From assembly GCA_009602735.1 (NCBI GenBank), contig WELA01006836.1, forward strand, positions 4,785-51,048: a stretch of 46,264 nt of DNA, written 5' to 3'. How positions within the stretch are numbered: position 1 is the stretch's first letter; every line of letters starts with the position of its first letter. The position numbers and the translations under genes are program-made. The notes beneath the pieces were generated by a model. That model was not told where the DNA came from. It did no database searches and was given only the letters and a program-made list of their open reading frames with translations. The DNA comes from Mesotaenium endlicherianum (lineage: Eukaryota > Streptophyta > Zygnematophyceae > Zygnematales > Mesotaeniaceae). Of the stretch, positions 1 to 9,783 are shown piece by piece.

Positions 1-410
1 CGCGCCCGCGCGCCTCTCTCACATTTCCCTCGCGCTGCCCACACACCATCCTCCGGGTCCCACGTCTCCCCTCCCCCCCAACCTCTCGCTCCTTCAATCC
101 CCACCGGATGCCCTGCCCCCCTGATTGTCCAACGCACGAACGCGGGCCTAGACATGCATACATTCGATAGAGGCACGAGACAAATTTGGATGCAATGTTG
201 CAAATGCACAAACACGCATTGATCCCTCGGCAGTCAATGCTGACATAAGACCTGCAACCCTACGTCGATAAGAAGAGTGCACTAAAACCGGGACACCGCT
301 GCCAACATCGTAAGATGAATGGAGTGACAAAGATACTGAACTCTTACAAGTTGAAACATTTGAAAATAATGTATGCCAAGTTAGAGAACTTGTAGACAAA
401 GCGGTCCTAC

Positions 411-1575
411 CTCCGTCGCTGCCAGCGGTGGCACTGCTGAGGTGTCGAGGAGGCCGTTCTGACGTGTCGCATCCCCGTTCGTCGGCTCCGGTGTCTTCTC
501 CGGCGCTGAGTTCTCGGCCTTCTTCTTTTCAGCCTCTGCCCGGCAACCTTTTCTCCTGCCCCTGCTGACAGATGGCGCACTCTGGCCTGCTACATGCAGT
601 GCCAGCTCATTGGGCCTTTCCAAAATTTGATGCCAGACCCCCAAGAAGGAAATGGAGAGGAGAGATTCACACATATCAGTGTCATTGTATACATGTCAGG
701 GTCCACTGCTAAGCACCTTCAGGGTTGCTGCAGGTGCTTGGGCTATTCACGTGCCCTGATCATAAACCCCAATCCTTGATTCCCCAACCCTAAATGTGGA
801 AGAAAAAGAGTATCCTCAATCCTGGGGTCTTCGTGTGCCCGTAAAACCTGGACTGGAGCCCTCACCTTCTACACTGGAGCCTTAAACCCTGAGCGCGGAA
901 GGAAAAGAAAGCCACTAGATTTGACTTTCCTCGCCAGTGAAGCCTGACCATACTTCCCTCCTATGTACCTAACTCCAAACCCTGAACCCGCTTGCGCCCC
1001 TAGCGCTACAACTGAGAACACAAACACCCTATACCCTATAATCGTGAATGTTAAAAGCACAAAGGGCACATAAGTTGACATCCCCCCTTCCTTAACACCC
1101 CCCCCCCAACAAAAAAAAAGGTTGANGGTCTAAGATTAGGTTCGGTGTCAGGTGTGCCATTCGAGGAGCGTAGGGATTGGGGTACCCAGAGATCGAGCTG
1201 GGGGAAATTGGGGTTTAGTACTTGTGATTAAAAATTATGTCGGGGTTCAAAGTTCGGGCTTCGGGGGCAGGGAGGACCTTTGCTTGAGGGTTGCGGGATC
1301 TGTTGATAGGGTTTGCACGAGGCTTGAGTTTTGAGTTTCGGGGTGAGGGTTTGGGGCCCAACCTGCTCAATGAGGTTGCGGACGGCGACAGCTGGACTGG
1401 GCAGGCCGTGCGATGACGTGGCGCTGTGGACCCCACCAGAGATGGGCGTGCGGAAGAGGCCGGCCCTCTGATTGCCCCCTCCCGGCCCCCCCCCTTGTGG
1501 GGTGCCCTTCAGCACCCCCCCCTCAAAGGAAAGGGAGTCGGGCGGCAGCATCAGCTCTGACGTCGAGAAGAGACG
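411..1575 (-). CDS. Possible two-exon fragment of an unidentified minus-strand gene
   Basis: I do not recognise this protein. Two open segments have plausible splice sites and compatible phase: 1363-1575 (71 codons, acceptor after GGCAG, donor CAG|GTTGGG) and 411-581 (57 codons, acceptor CCAG|AGT, donor GAG|GTAGGA). Both are phase 0 at each edge, so they join cleanly. The first segment is rich in Gly, Pro and Ser; the second has a basic GRRKG patch, then Lys/Glu-rich and Pro/Thr-rich stretches, as in a disordered linker. A second AG five bases upstream of the 581 acceptor would change the frame. No start, stop or conserved domain is visible, and the gene may run off the left edge. A single N at 1642 lies just upstream. 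The call rests only on composition and splice logic. Confidence 0.3.
582..1362. repeat. Degenerate telomere-like (CCCTAA-type) DNA
   Basis: The stretch holds scattered variants of CCCTAAA/AACCCTGA (for example around 770-800, 880-890, 975-985 and 1030-1045) and, from about 1130, the complementary GGGTTTAG/GGGTTGCGG forms. I see no gene. If the minus-strand exon pair is real, this is their intron. A single N at 1126 marks an unresolved join next to an A-run. Confidence 0.45.
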
Positions 1576-2251
1576 CTGCCGTTTTTGTTTGTTGCCGTTG
1601 GTGCACGCAGGGACGAGTGGGCGAACGTGCGTTTGTTTTGGNTCCCGAAGCTTTGCCCCAGCTACTTGGGCCCCTCCACGGGCAGTCAAAAGCGCCCCAC
1701 CGCAGGCACAGGAGCCCTCCAGGAGAAGACACGTGGCAGGCATGGCGGAGGTGTGGACGCTACGCGCACGCAAGCTGCGAGCCTCTGGGGCATCAGGCGG
1801 CTGAGATTGAAGATGAAACTGGGAGCCCCCGGCAGCAACAGTTGCTTGCCTCAGCTGCTGCTGCTGCTGCTGCTGCTGCTAACGGACAAACAAGCGGCTG
1901 GTCAAAGGAAGGCTGCTGCCGCTGCTGCTGGAAAAGTGGAAGAACAACAAACAAATACAAAAAGAAGGGAAAAGGGTGTGAGGATTACAAATAAAAGACC
2001 AGGCAAGAAAATGGCCAAGCTAGTTGAGAGTCATCGTATGATCTCTACTTTCATTGTTTGAGAAACAGAACAGTTCATTTGGTACAATCTTCTCTAACAA
2101 CAAGGCAACCGTCTCTTGTGATCTGCCGGCACCTAGTAAGAGAAAGACAGAAAGAGGCGGGGGTGGGGGAGAGACAGAGGGGCTCCGGAGGGGGGGAGAG
2201 AAAGAGAGAGAGGAAAGGGGGGAGAGTGAGAGGAACCCGAGAGAGCAGGCN

Positions 2252-2830
2252 AGCCGTCGTGCCTTGACAACTTATCCTCTAGCCTGCGCACAACTGGCAT
2301 TCCCGTTTCCTCCACCATCAGGCCCTTTAACCCCCGAAACCAAAACCTGAACCTCCAAACCCAAAGCCCTGCTTGCCCTCATTTGAGCCCCGCAACTTCC
2401 GAGGCATGCTAAGAGTAAGCCAAACACTCACGCCGCCCAAAAGTTGCCATATCCTAGGCAGCTGCCTGCCACCCGAAGGCAGTGGGTCGCCCGCGCAAGA
2501 ACTCAGACCCTTAACCCGAAGACCAGAACCTGGAACCCAACACCTGAACCCTAATCCTTAAACTTCTGACCAGTGTGGCCCCGCCGCAGGTGAACTCCTC
2601 CGGAGCCGCATCCGGAGGAAAAGAAACAAAAAGAAAAGAAAAACCACGCATCAAAGGGCACTGTAATTGAGCCAGCCCTCCGCATGCTAGTGTGGCCACC
2701 AACCAGCCCACACACTCCCGCACATCAAATCGTTGAACCCTAACACCCCCACAATGTCTGTACCCTCATTGCTGCCCACCTATGCCCGGCCTTCTCCGCA
2801 CCATCCCCCTCCCCTTTCGCCCCCCAAACC
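2252..2830. other. Contig piece bounded by two single N; placement doubtful
   Basis: The 18 bases that end at 2250 (GAACCCGAGAGAGCAGGC) occur again at 2832-2849, directly after the second N. The left and right contigs therefore overlap each other, and the 579-bp piece between them is probably misplaced or an alternative haplotype. Confidence 0.6.
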
Positions 2831-3270
2831 NGAACCCGAGAGAGCAGGCCGGCTCCCCAAGGGCATGACACATGAAAAGCCCATGAAAGCCCGTATGCAT
2901 GCTGAGAAAGACGCCCAGTGCAAGCACATACTTCATAGGCACGGGCACAGGCAGGTAGTAGTACAGACGATGACTGGAAAGCCTGGCAACGAGTTACCTT
3001 TTAATCTCCTTTGCAGTAACACCCCAATCGTCTACCTCTTCTTTTTGACAGCTTCAAGAAATTAACGTGTTCAAGTGTCTCTGTGCTAAGTCGACTCCAA
3101 CCAGAGGTTGCTGAGGACCTGCGATTTTTCTCGTTCTGTGTATTAACACGAGTAATAAATCATCAGGTTTCGCAGAACCAGAACTCCCAACCCTTGTGAT
3201 TTAAAAAAGAGATCCTCGATGCACCGCTCCAAACAACCCGAAACCCTGGAAAAAGAAGGAGATCCCTTTT

Positions 3271-3274
3271 AAAA
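3271..3274 (-). terminator. Candidate Pol III terminator of tRNA-Asn
   Basis: The first TTTT on the minus strand lies about 24 nt beyond the mature 3' end of the tRNA, as expected for a Pol III stop. It is a short motif in AT-rich DNA, so the call is positional. Confidence 0.45.
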
Positions 3275-3297
3275 GTTTTTGATTAATAGGCAAACGA

Positions 3298-3321
3298 CGC
3301 TCCAGGAAGGATTTGAACCTT

Positions 3322-3354
<33 letters not shown>

Positions 3355-3371
3355 AACTGAGCTACTAGAGC
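3298..3371 (-). tRNA. trnN-GUU: tRNA-Asn (anticodon GUU)
   Basis: On the minus strand the sequence folds as a full cloverleaf. The acceptor stem GCTCTAG pairs with CTGGAGC in seven pairs, one of them G-T. The D-arm contains GCTCAGTTGGTTAGAGC. The anticodon stem TGTGG/CCACA encloses loop CTGTTAA with anticodon GTT. The T-arm is GAAGG-TTCAAAT-CCTTC, and position 3298 is the discriminator G. CCA is not encoded and there is no intron. It is 74 nt long and supplies asparagine to translation. The internal A and B boxes for RNA polymerase III are intact. Confidence 0.96.
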
Positions 3372-3639
3372 AGATGCAACAGGTGAAACTCCCAAAAAAT
3401 TTAATTCTATTTTTATTACTTGCATATAATGTGATCCAAACTGTCGCTTTTATGTACTTCGTGCTGAGCAGGCCCCAGGATTCGACCAAAAGTTGGAATT
3501 TCGAAAACATCCGAAGGTGTACTTTCAGAATGTGTACGTTGTGATACTTCTTCGTGTTTGGGTAAAATATCCGAGAAAAAATATATGTTTAGCTATATGG
3601 GGAAATGCTTGATTTTGTGAAACATCCGCTTCCAGTGAC

Positions 3640-5403
3640 CCGGATTTCTTTCGACATAATCTACGATTTCGCATGATTTTCCAACATCTAAAAGAATATA
3701 ACATCAAATTTTACGCGAATCCTGGGGCCAGGTGCTGAGTACCATTGTCGCATGCAAGCTACCGCATCTTTTCGGAAGCACAAATGAATTTGAACGCATT
3801 TGTACGAACGCATGTTTCTCTTATTTGGGTGTCCGTTGACTCTGGAATCCGTAGACCGCAAGTCTAGGCCCAAGCCTCAGAGGCTAGCATCTGCTAACAC
3901 ACCAGAACGTTGGGACTCCCTGGGACCAGTTGGGACTCGAGATCGTCTCGACATGCAGCCCTCGCTGGCCAAAGACAGGGAGATATGGACGAGCATGCAG
4001 TTCATTTGCAACGTAGGCACCAAGAAGATACTCGTCACACAAGCCACTGCAATACGAGGATGAAGCAAGAGTCTACTGTTTCCTGCTATTGTGAAAAGTT
4101 TGTCAGGGTTCAATGCTGAAACGCTAGACGAAGGCAGAAGAAGGGCTTGCTGTCGAGGACATTGGGCCATGAGTGCTTCCCGCCATTTTTGTTTTTGACC
4201 AGCCATGCTCTAGGTAGCCACCGAAATTCATACTCATGTATGCTTCTGCTGTCTTCCTGGTTCCTCTGTAAGAGCGTCACATTATTCAACACTTCCAGCA
4301 CCTTCCGTCATCAAAAATAAGATGTTGCTTCGTCCATAGCTGTGCCGGAAATTCTGAGACGCAATGCGACGGATAATACACTGACGCTGTGAATGGGCTA
4401 AAATGCAGAAAATATATTCGTGTAAGTGGCTCATATAGATGGGCACTTTTGCTAGCGACAACTGGCACCACTGAGCGGACCATGGCTTTGAGTATGGTGG
4501 AAAACCCGAGAAAGGTGCACTCGCTCTACAGAAAGGTGTGAGGTACCGAGCGCTTCATTCGTAATGCTGTGTCTTGGCTTTTGAGCAGGTGCCTTCAAGT
4601 GAGGAAGACGTTTTCTTGGAGGAAAAAGGTGCAACAAATAATTTCCTCTCCGGCTTGCTTGGGGAGGACTGCCAGGTGGCATCAGCACGGACTTGCTGAG
4701 ACCAGAAAGTTGGTGAGTCTTGCCTGGGCACACCCCCTACACCTGGCATGTGACCAGTCTGCCACCTGGCATCAACCTCCATCATCACAGGTTTCGAAGC
4801 CCCTCTGTATGCCATACCTTGATGATGCTAAACCCAGGTGGCAGGATGGGGTAGACAGGCTTCATATGCCAGCTGTCAAGTCAGTCTTCGTGCATGAGAT
4901 ATCAGGTCCTACGAAGGAAGCCTTGCACACACCTGGCACACACATTAAGATGCCCAGAAATATTTAGTCAGGACCCAAAGCTCTGGAGCTCCTCATCCCT
5001 CCTGCCCCACCCCCCCCTTCTGTTCCCACAAGTAGAGGTTAGACTACCAACACAATTCGAAAGGTTGTGAAAGGGGGAAAGGGAGGGGAAGGTGGGGAGT
5101 GGGGCAAGGGGTGGGGCTGTTTTGGGGGGGGGGGGTGGAGGGGTTGTGAGGGGGCATCCCAAGCCGCAGGAAATGGCGACACATAGGGGCCCGTTGGCAC
5201 GTGCAAGCAAGCAGGAGGAATGAGAGCACGGCGACACCTGGCAGACAGGGGGCTTGCCAATGCAGCTTGGGAGGGGTGGGGCCAGATGCGGCACCTGGCA
5301 AGAGGAGAGGACGGGAGGGCCTTGCTAGAGTTTTTACAGGAGGGGGGAGAGAGAGTTGCAGAGGGAAGTGCAGTGGGAGACTGCGGGGGTCTGGGAGAGG
5401 GGT
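3640..5403. repeat. Copy 1 of an exact 1764-bp direct duplication
   Basis: This block recurs at a constant offset of 1765 bases. The corresponding reading frames of the two copies translate identically throughout, so I see no divergence between them. One N at 5404 separates the copies. This is the pattern of two contig ends that overlap but were scaffolded end to end. The block contains several TGCCACCTGGCA-type palindromes and a G-run near 5125. No gene in it can be named. Confidence 0.9.
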
Positions 5404-5404
5404 N
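5404..5404. other. Single N contig join
   Basis: This is the unresolved base exactly between the two copies of the 1764-bp block. Other single N lie at 1126, 1642, 2251 and 2831, all in the first 6 kb. Confidence 0.9.
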
Positions 5405-7168
5405 CCGGATTTCTTTCGACATAATCTACGATTTCGCATGATTTTCCAACATCTAAAAGAATATAACATCAAATTTTACGCGAATCCTGGGGCCAGGTGC
5501 TGAGTACCATTGTCGCATGCAAGCTACCGCATCTTTTCGGAAGCACAAATGAATTTGAACGCATTTGTACGAACGCATGTTTCTCTTATTTGGGTGTCCG
5601 TTGACTCTGGAATCCGTAGACCGCAAGTCTAGGCCCAAGCCTCAGAGGCTAGCATCTGCTAACACACCAGAACGTTGGGACTCCCTGGGACCAGTTGGGA
5701 CTCGAGATCGTCTCGACATGCAGCCCTCGCTGGCCAAAGACAGGGAGATATGGACGAGCATGCAGTTCATTTGCAACGTAGGCACCAAGAAGATACTCGT
5801 CACACAAGCCACTGCAATACGAGGATGAAGCAAGAGTCTACTGTTTCCTGCTATTGTGAAAAGTTTGTCAGGGTTCAATGCTGAAACGCTAGACGAAGGC
5901 AGAAGAAGGGCTTGCTGTCGAGGACATTGGGCCATGAGTGCTTCCCGCCATTTTTGTTTTTGACCAGCCATGCTCTAGGTAGCCACCGAAATTCATACTC
6001 ATGTATGCTTCTGCTGTCTTCCTGGTTCCTCTGTAAGAGCGTCACATTATTCAACACTTCCAGCACCTTCCGTCATCAAAAATAAGATGTTGCTTCGTCC
6101 ATAGCTGTGCCGGAAATTCTGAGACGCAATGCGACGGATAATACACTGACGCTGTGAATGGGCTAAAATGCAGAAAATATATTCGTGTAAGTGGCTCATA
6201 TAGATGGGCACTTTTGCTAGCGACAACTGGCACCACTGAGCGGACCATGGCTTTGAGTATGGTGGAAAACCCGAGAAAGGTGCACTCGCTCTACAGAAAG
6301 GTGTGAGGTACCGAGCGCTTCATTCGTAATGCTGTGTCTTGGCTTTTGAGCAGGTGCCTTCAAGTGAGGAAGACGTTTTCTTGGAGGAAAAAGGTGCAAC
6401 AAATAATTTCCTCTCCGGCTTGCTTGGGGAGGACTGCCAGGTGGCATCAGCACGGACTTGCTGAGACCAGAAAGTTGGTGAGTCTTGCCTGGGCACACCC
6501 CCTACACCTGGCATGTGACCAGTCTGCCACCTGGCATCAACCTCCATCATCACAGGTTTCGAAGCCCCTCTGTATGCCATACCTTGATGATGCTAAACCC
6601 AGGTGGCAGGATGGGGTAGACAGGCTTCATATGCCAGCTGTCAAGTCAGTCTTCGTGCATGAGATATCAGGTCCTACGAAGGAAGCCTTGCACACACCTG
6701 GCACACACATTAAGATGCCCAGAAATATTTAGTCAGGACCCAAAGCTCTGGAGCTCCTCATCCCTCCTGCCCCACCCCCCCCTTCTGTTCCCACAAGTAG
6801 AGGTTAGACTACCAACACAATTCGAAAGGTTGTGAAAGGGGGAAAGGGAGGGGAAGGTGGGGAGTGGGGCAAGGGGTGGGGCTGTTTTGGGGGGGGGGGG
6901 TGGAGGGGTTGTGAGGGGGCATCCCAAGCCGCAGGAAATGGCGACACATAGGGGCCCGTTGGCACGTGCAAGCAAGCAGGAGGAATGAGAGCACGGCGAC
7001 ACCTGGCAGACAGGGGGCTTGCCAATGCAGCTTGGGAGGGGTGGGGCCAGATGCGGCACCTGGCAAGAGGAGAGGACGGGAGGGCCTTGCTAGAGTTTTT
7101 ACAGGAGGGGGGAGAGAGAGTTGCAGAGGGAAGTGCAGTGGGAGACTGCGGGGGTCTGGGAGAGGGGT
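5405..7168. repeat. Copy 2 of the exact 1764-bp duplication
   Basis: It starts exactly where copy 1 starts inside its unique context and continues at 7169 into unique DNA (GCTGACATGACACC), whereas copy 1 stops at the N. Identity of the copies plus the intervening N favours an unmerged assembly overlap over a biological tandem duplication. Confidence 0.9.
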
Positions 7169-8134
7169 GCTGACATGACACCTGGCAGGAGGTGAGGAGG
7201 GGAAGGGGGGGGCATAGAGAGCGTTTCTAGGGGGGGAGAGACAGAAAGTAAACTGGAGATTGACAAGTTGAGTGTAGTGGCATGGTGGTTGGGGAAGGTG
7301 GACTGACGCGTGGCGGGAGCAGAGGAGGACAGCAAGGATAGTCTGGGTAGAGGACAAAGAGAGCGCGAGAGAGACTGTACGATGAAGGGAGTGTGTTTTG
7401 GGGGCTTGGAGAGGGATGCTGCCACCTGGCGGGAGGAGAGAAGGGAAGGGCCGAGAGAGAGGAGGAGAGCTGATGGGAAAGAGAAGAAGGACCAATTGGG
7501 CAAGGAGTTGCTGGACGTCAGCTGGACCCTTGCCAGGTGGACACTCTCGCTGGGGTTGATGCCTGCCAGCTGGCAGATTGTAGGCGCCCTCCTCCTCCTC
7601 CTCCTCCTCCTAGGAGTAGGAGGAAGTGAAGTTCTGGCAGCAACTATGGTGGGAAGAGCGGGCAATATGGGGGTTGGATAGTGGCGGGCAGCGGCGGTAA
7701 TAGTGCTGCTGGTGCTGCTGCTGGTGGTGCTGCTGGTGGTGGTGGTGCATTGGAGAGGAGGGGGGGGCAAAAAGGCCCTGGAGAGTAGAGGCAGCGGCTC
7801 TGCCGCTGATGGTGGCGGTGGCGGTGGCGGTGGCGGTGCATTGAGAGAGGGCGGAGGTGGGGGGCAACAAGTGGAGGACTGTGAAATGTCCAGGCTTTGA
7901 CACTGTAGTAGTTAAGTGCTGGTGGCCAGGTGGAAGCACGTGAAGTGCACACTTGGCGGTGCCTCGTGGGCTAGCTGCTCTTTCCGTGCTGCTCTTTTTA
8001 GAGGCGAAGGAGGAGGGGCCCGATTTGTTTTTTATTTTTTTGGTTTGGGTGGGGGGAGGTGGAGCGGGGGTGGGGGGATGTCTGTGAAAGATGTAAGCTT
8101 CTGCATAGCTAATGATGCCAGGCTGGTTGTAGCA

Positions 8135-8470
8135 TTGACCTGGTTAGTAGCGTTGACCTCGGTCAAAGCCTCAGCCTGTAACACTTGACGGATACCTCTG
8201 CCCCCAAGGTCACTTGCCAGCTGTCGGACGGATAATTGACTTCTGTTGACCTTTGTTGACTTAAGTTGACCTCGCGGGAGGCTGTGGATCAGATTAGAGG
8301 GAGACAGGCAAGGCTAAGGGGAGACTTGTGACAGGTCAGCAAGCTCAGCAAGCTCTGAGAGGCGTTGACTCCAGTTGACAGCATTGGACCCATGGAGAGC
8401 TTCTGGGCACTTTGTTGTTGACTCATGTTCTTTGACCTACCTTTGACCTGCCTTTGACTGTTTGACTCTG
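8135..8470. repeat. Cluster of TTGAC(C/T) words
   Basis: About fifteen or more TTGAC words, mostly TTGACC or TTGACT, lie within 340 bp, often spaced 9-12 bases apart (for example from 8235 to 8270). In plants TTGAC(C/T) is the W-box core bound by WRKY factors. The cluster starts about 1.6 kb before the Tcp11-family start codon. It could be a regulatory array or simply a local degenerate tandem repeat, and the sequence alone does not decide. Confidence 0.5.
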
Positions 8471-8850
8471 GTCAGTACCTGCTACCTCTAGCTGATAGCT
8501 GCTGCTAATTGTGCCCATGTATCCCACAAAGGTCTCGGAAGTGACAGCTGTCTGCTCTGCTTGGCATCTCAGCTGCTGCCGGAGCCAGCTGTCACGGAAG
8601 CACACTAGGCAGTGAAAGGTGGCGCAGTTCCTTGCTGAGAGTGCTACCCGCACTTTTGGGAAACTGACAGGTGGAGGTTGCGGAAGGGCTATGCCCGTGT
8701 GTTGCTTCTGGGCTCGAGCGTATGTTGCAAGTTGACAGGAGGACGAGGGCGAGAGCGAGGGAGGGCGAGAGTGGGAGGGGAAGGAGTAAGTAGCAAGGAA
8801 GAGGGAGAGGAACAATAATGGGAGAGGGACATTGAAGCAAAGCAGCACAG

Positions 8851-9031
8851 GTGCACACAGATACACACACACAAGCGCACACACACAGGCACAGGCACAC
8901 CCACCCACAGAAATACACCCACACATATACACACGCGCACGCATACCCACAAACATGCACACACACAGGGGCACACACACGCATTCACACACACACACAC
9001 ACACACACGCACACACACAGGCACCTGTGCA
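8851..9031. repeat. (CA)n microsatellite region
   Basis: Interrupted CACACA tracts with CACACG and CACACC variants. Translations here are His-Thr repeats or their shadows and are not genes. Confidence 0.9.
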
Positions 9032-9783
9032 CGTAGGCAAATGCATTGCATGTACCCCACAATGCAGTTCTGACTCTATCTTTCTTCTATCCTGTACTAT
9101 CTCTCTCATGCCTCCTGTATGCTATCAACCCGCCCTTTCCTATTTACACCCCCCCCTCTCCCCCACCCCCCCCCCTCTTCATTAAAAGCCTTAACTTCAA
9201 ATTGTGCAATCGGAAAGAAACCCTGACAAGTTTCTACCTCTCCTTCTCCTTCTTCTCCTTGTTCTCATCTTTCTTCTTTTCCTCCTCCTCCTTTCCCCCC
9301 TCCTCCTTTGGCCGTTCTTCTTTATCTTAAATGTCCTGCACCTCATGCTTAATTGGTTAAGGGTGGGGGAAAGAGCCGGGGGGGGAACGGGTAATTCTCA
9401 CTGGCCAATTGCAGAGCGACACCTGCCCTTTCGGTCTTGCACCTTTCCACGGCCCTTCCACATATTAATCCCTCCAAGTGGCTGCACGAGCGAGACACCA
9501 ACCATCCTTCCCGGCTGCCCGCACACTCGGTCATTGCACCCCTATTACTGGGCTGCCCTGAACTCCTTTTAGCTGCCCGTCGGTGGTGCTGTCCCTCTCC
9601 TTGGGGGCCAGATGAAGCCTGTCCCACTGCCCACCCACCTATTGCATAAGTGGAAAGAGAATAAAACCAGCTCCCTGCAAGCGCGCTGCCTACTACTCCA
9701 GCACCCAACCCCCCTTTTCACGGCTGCCCAAATTGCTTTTTTCTGCCTCACTTTTTTCAGGCTGCCCGCGGGCAAGCGCAGTC

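Larger units (their letters stand above)
1576..3297. other. No supported gene; low-complexity DNA with assembly joins
   Basis: The stretch contains a (CTG)n run at about 1855-1880, a purine-rich tract at 2140-2245 and degenerate telomere-like words at 2320-2570. Single N occur at 1642, 2251 and 2831. No reading frame resembles a known protein or is framed by convincing splice sites. Confidence 0.5.
7169..9783. other. Low-complexity intergenic DNA upstream of the Tcp11-family gene
   Basis: No supported gene. In order it holds purine-rich DNA with GACACCTGGCAGG-type palindromes (7170-7570), triplet runs (CTC)n at about 7591-7610, (GCTGGT)n at 7690-7750 and (GGTGGC)n at 7810-7838, a cluster of TTGAC words (8135-8470), a long (CA)n region, and a pyrimidine tract (9235-9330). 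The ATAAAACC at 9659-9666 is about 120 bp before the start codon and could be part of the promoter, but this is weak. Confidence 0.5.

Noticed and set aside
3970..4063. Short frame with REIWTSMQFICNVGTKKILV in the duplicated block
   Set aside because: It resembles coding sequence but matches nothing I recognise, and I found no joined exon in either direction.
4590..4678. Coding-like plus-strand segment between two AG/GT sites in the 1764-bp block (and again at 6355-6443)
   Set aside because: The segment (VPSSEEDVFLEEKG...) looks protein-like, but no neighbouring exon or known family supports it, and its 3' end coincides with a palindrome that gives AG|GT by itself.
8832..9185. Open frames rich in His-Thr or Cys-Val
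   Set aside because: They are translations of (CA)n/(TG)n microsatellites. The same applies at 12431-12739, 16680-17044, 19577-19893, 28936-29191, 32227-32433, 35763-36094 and 37107-37691.
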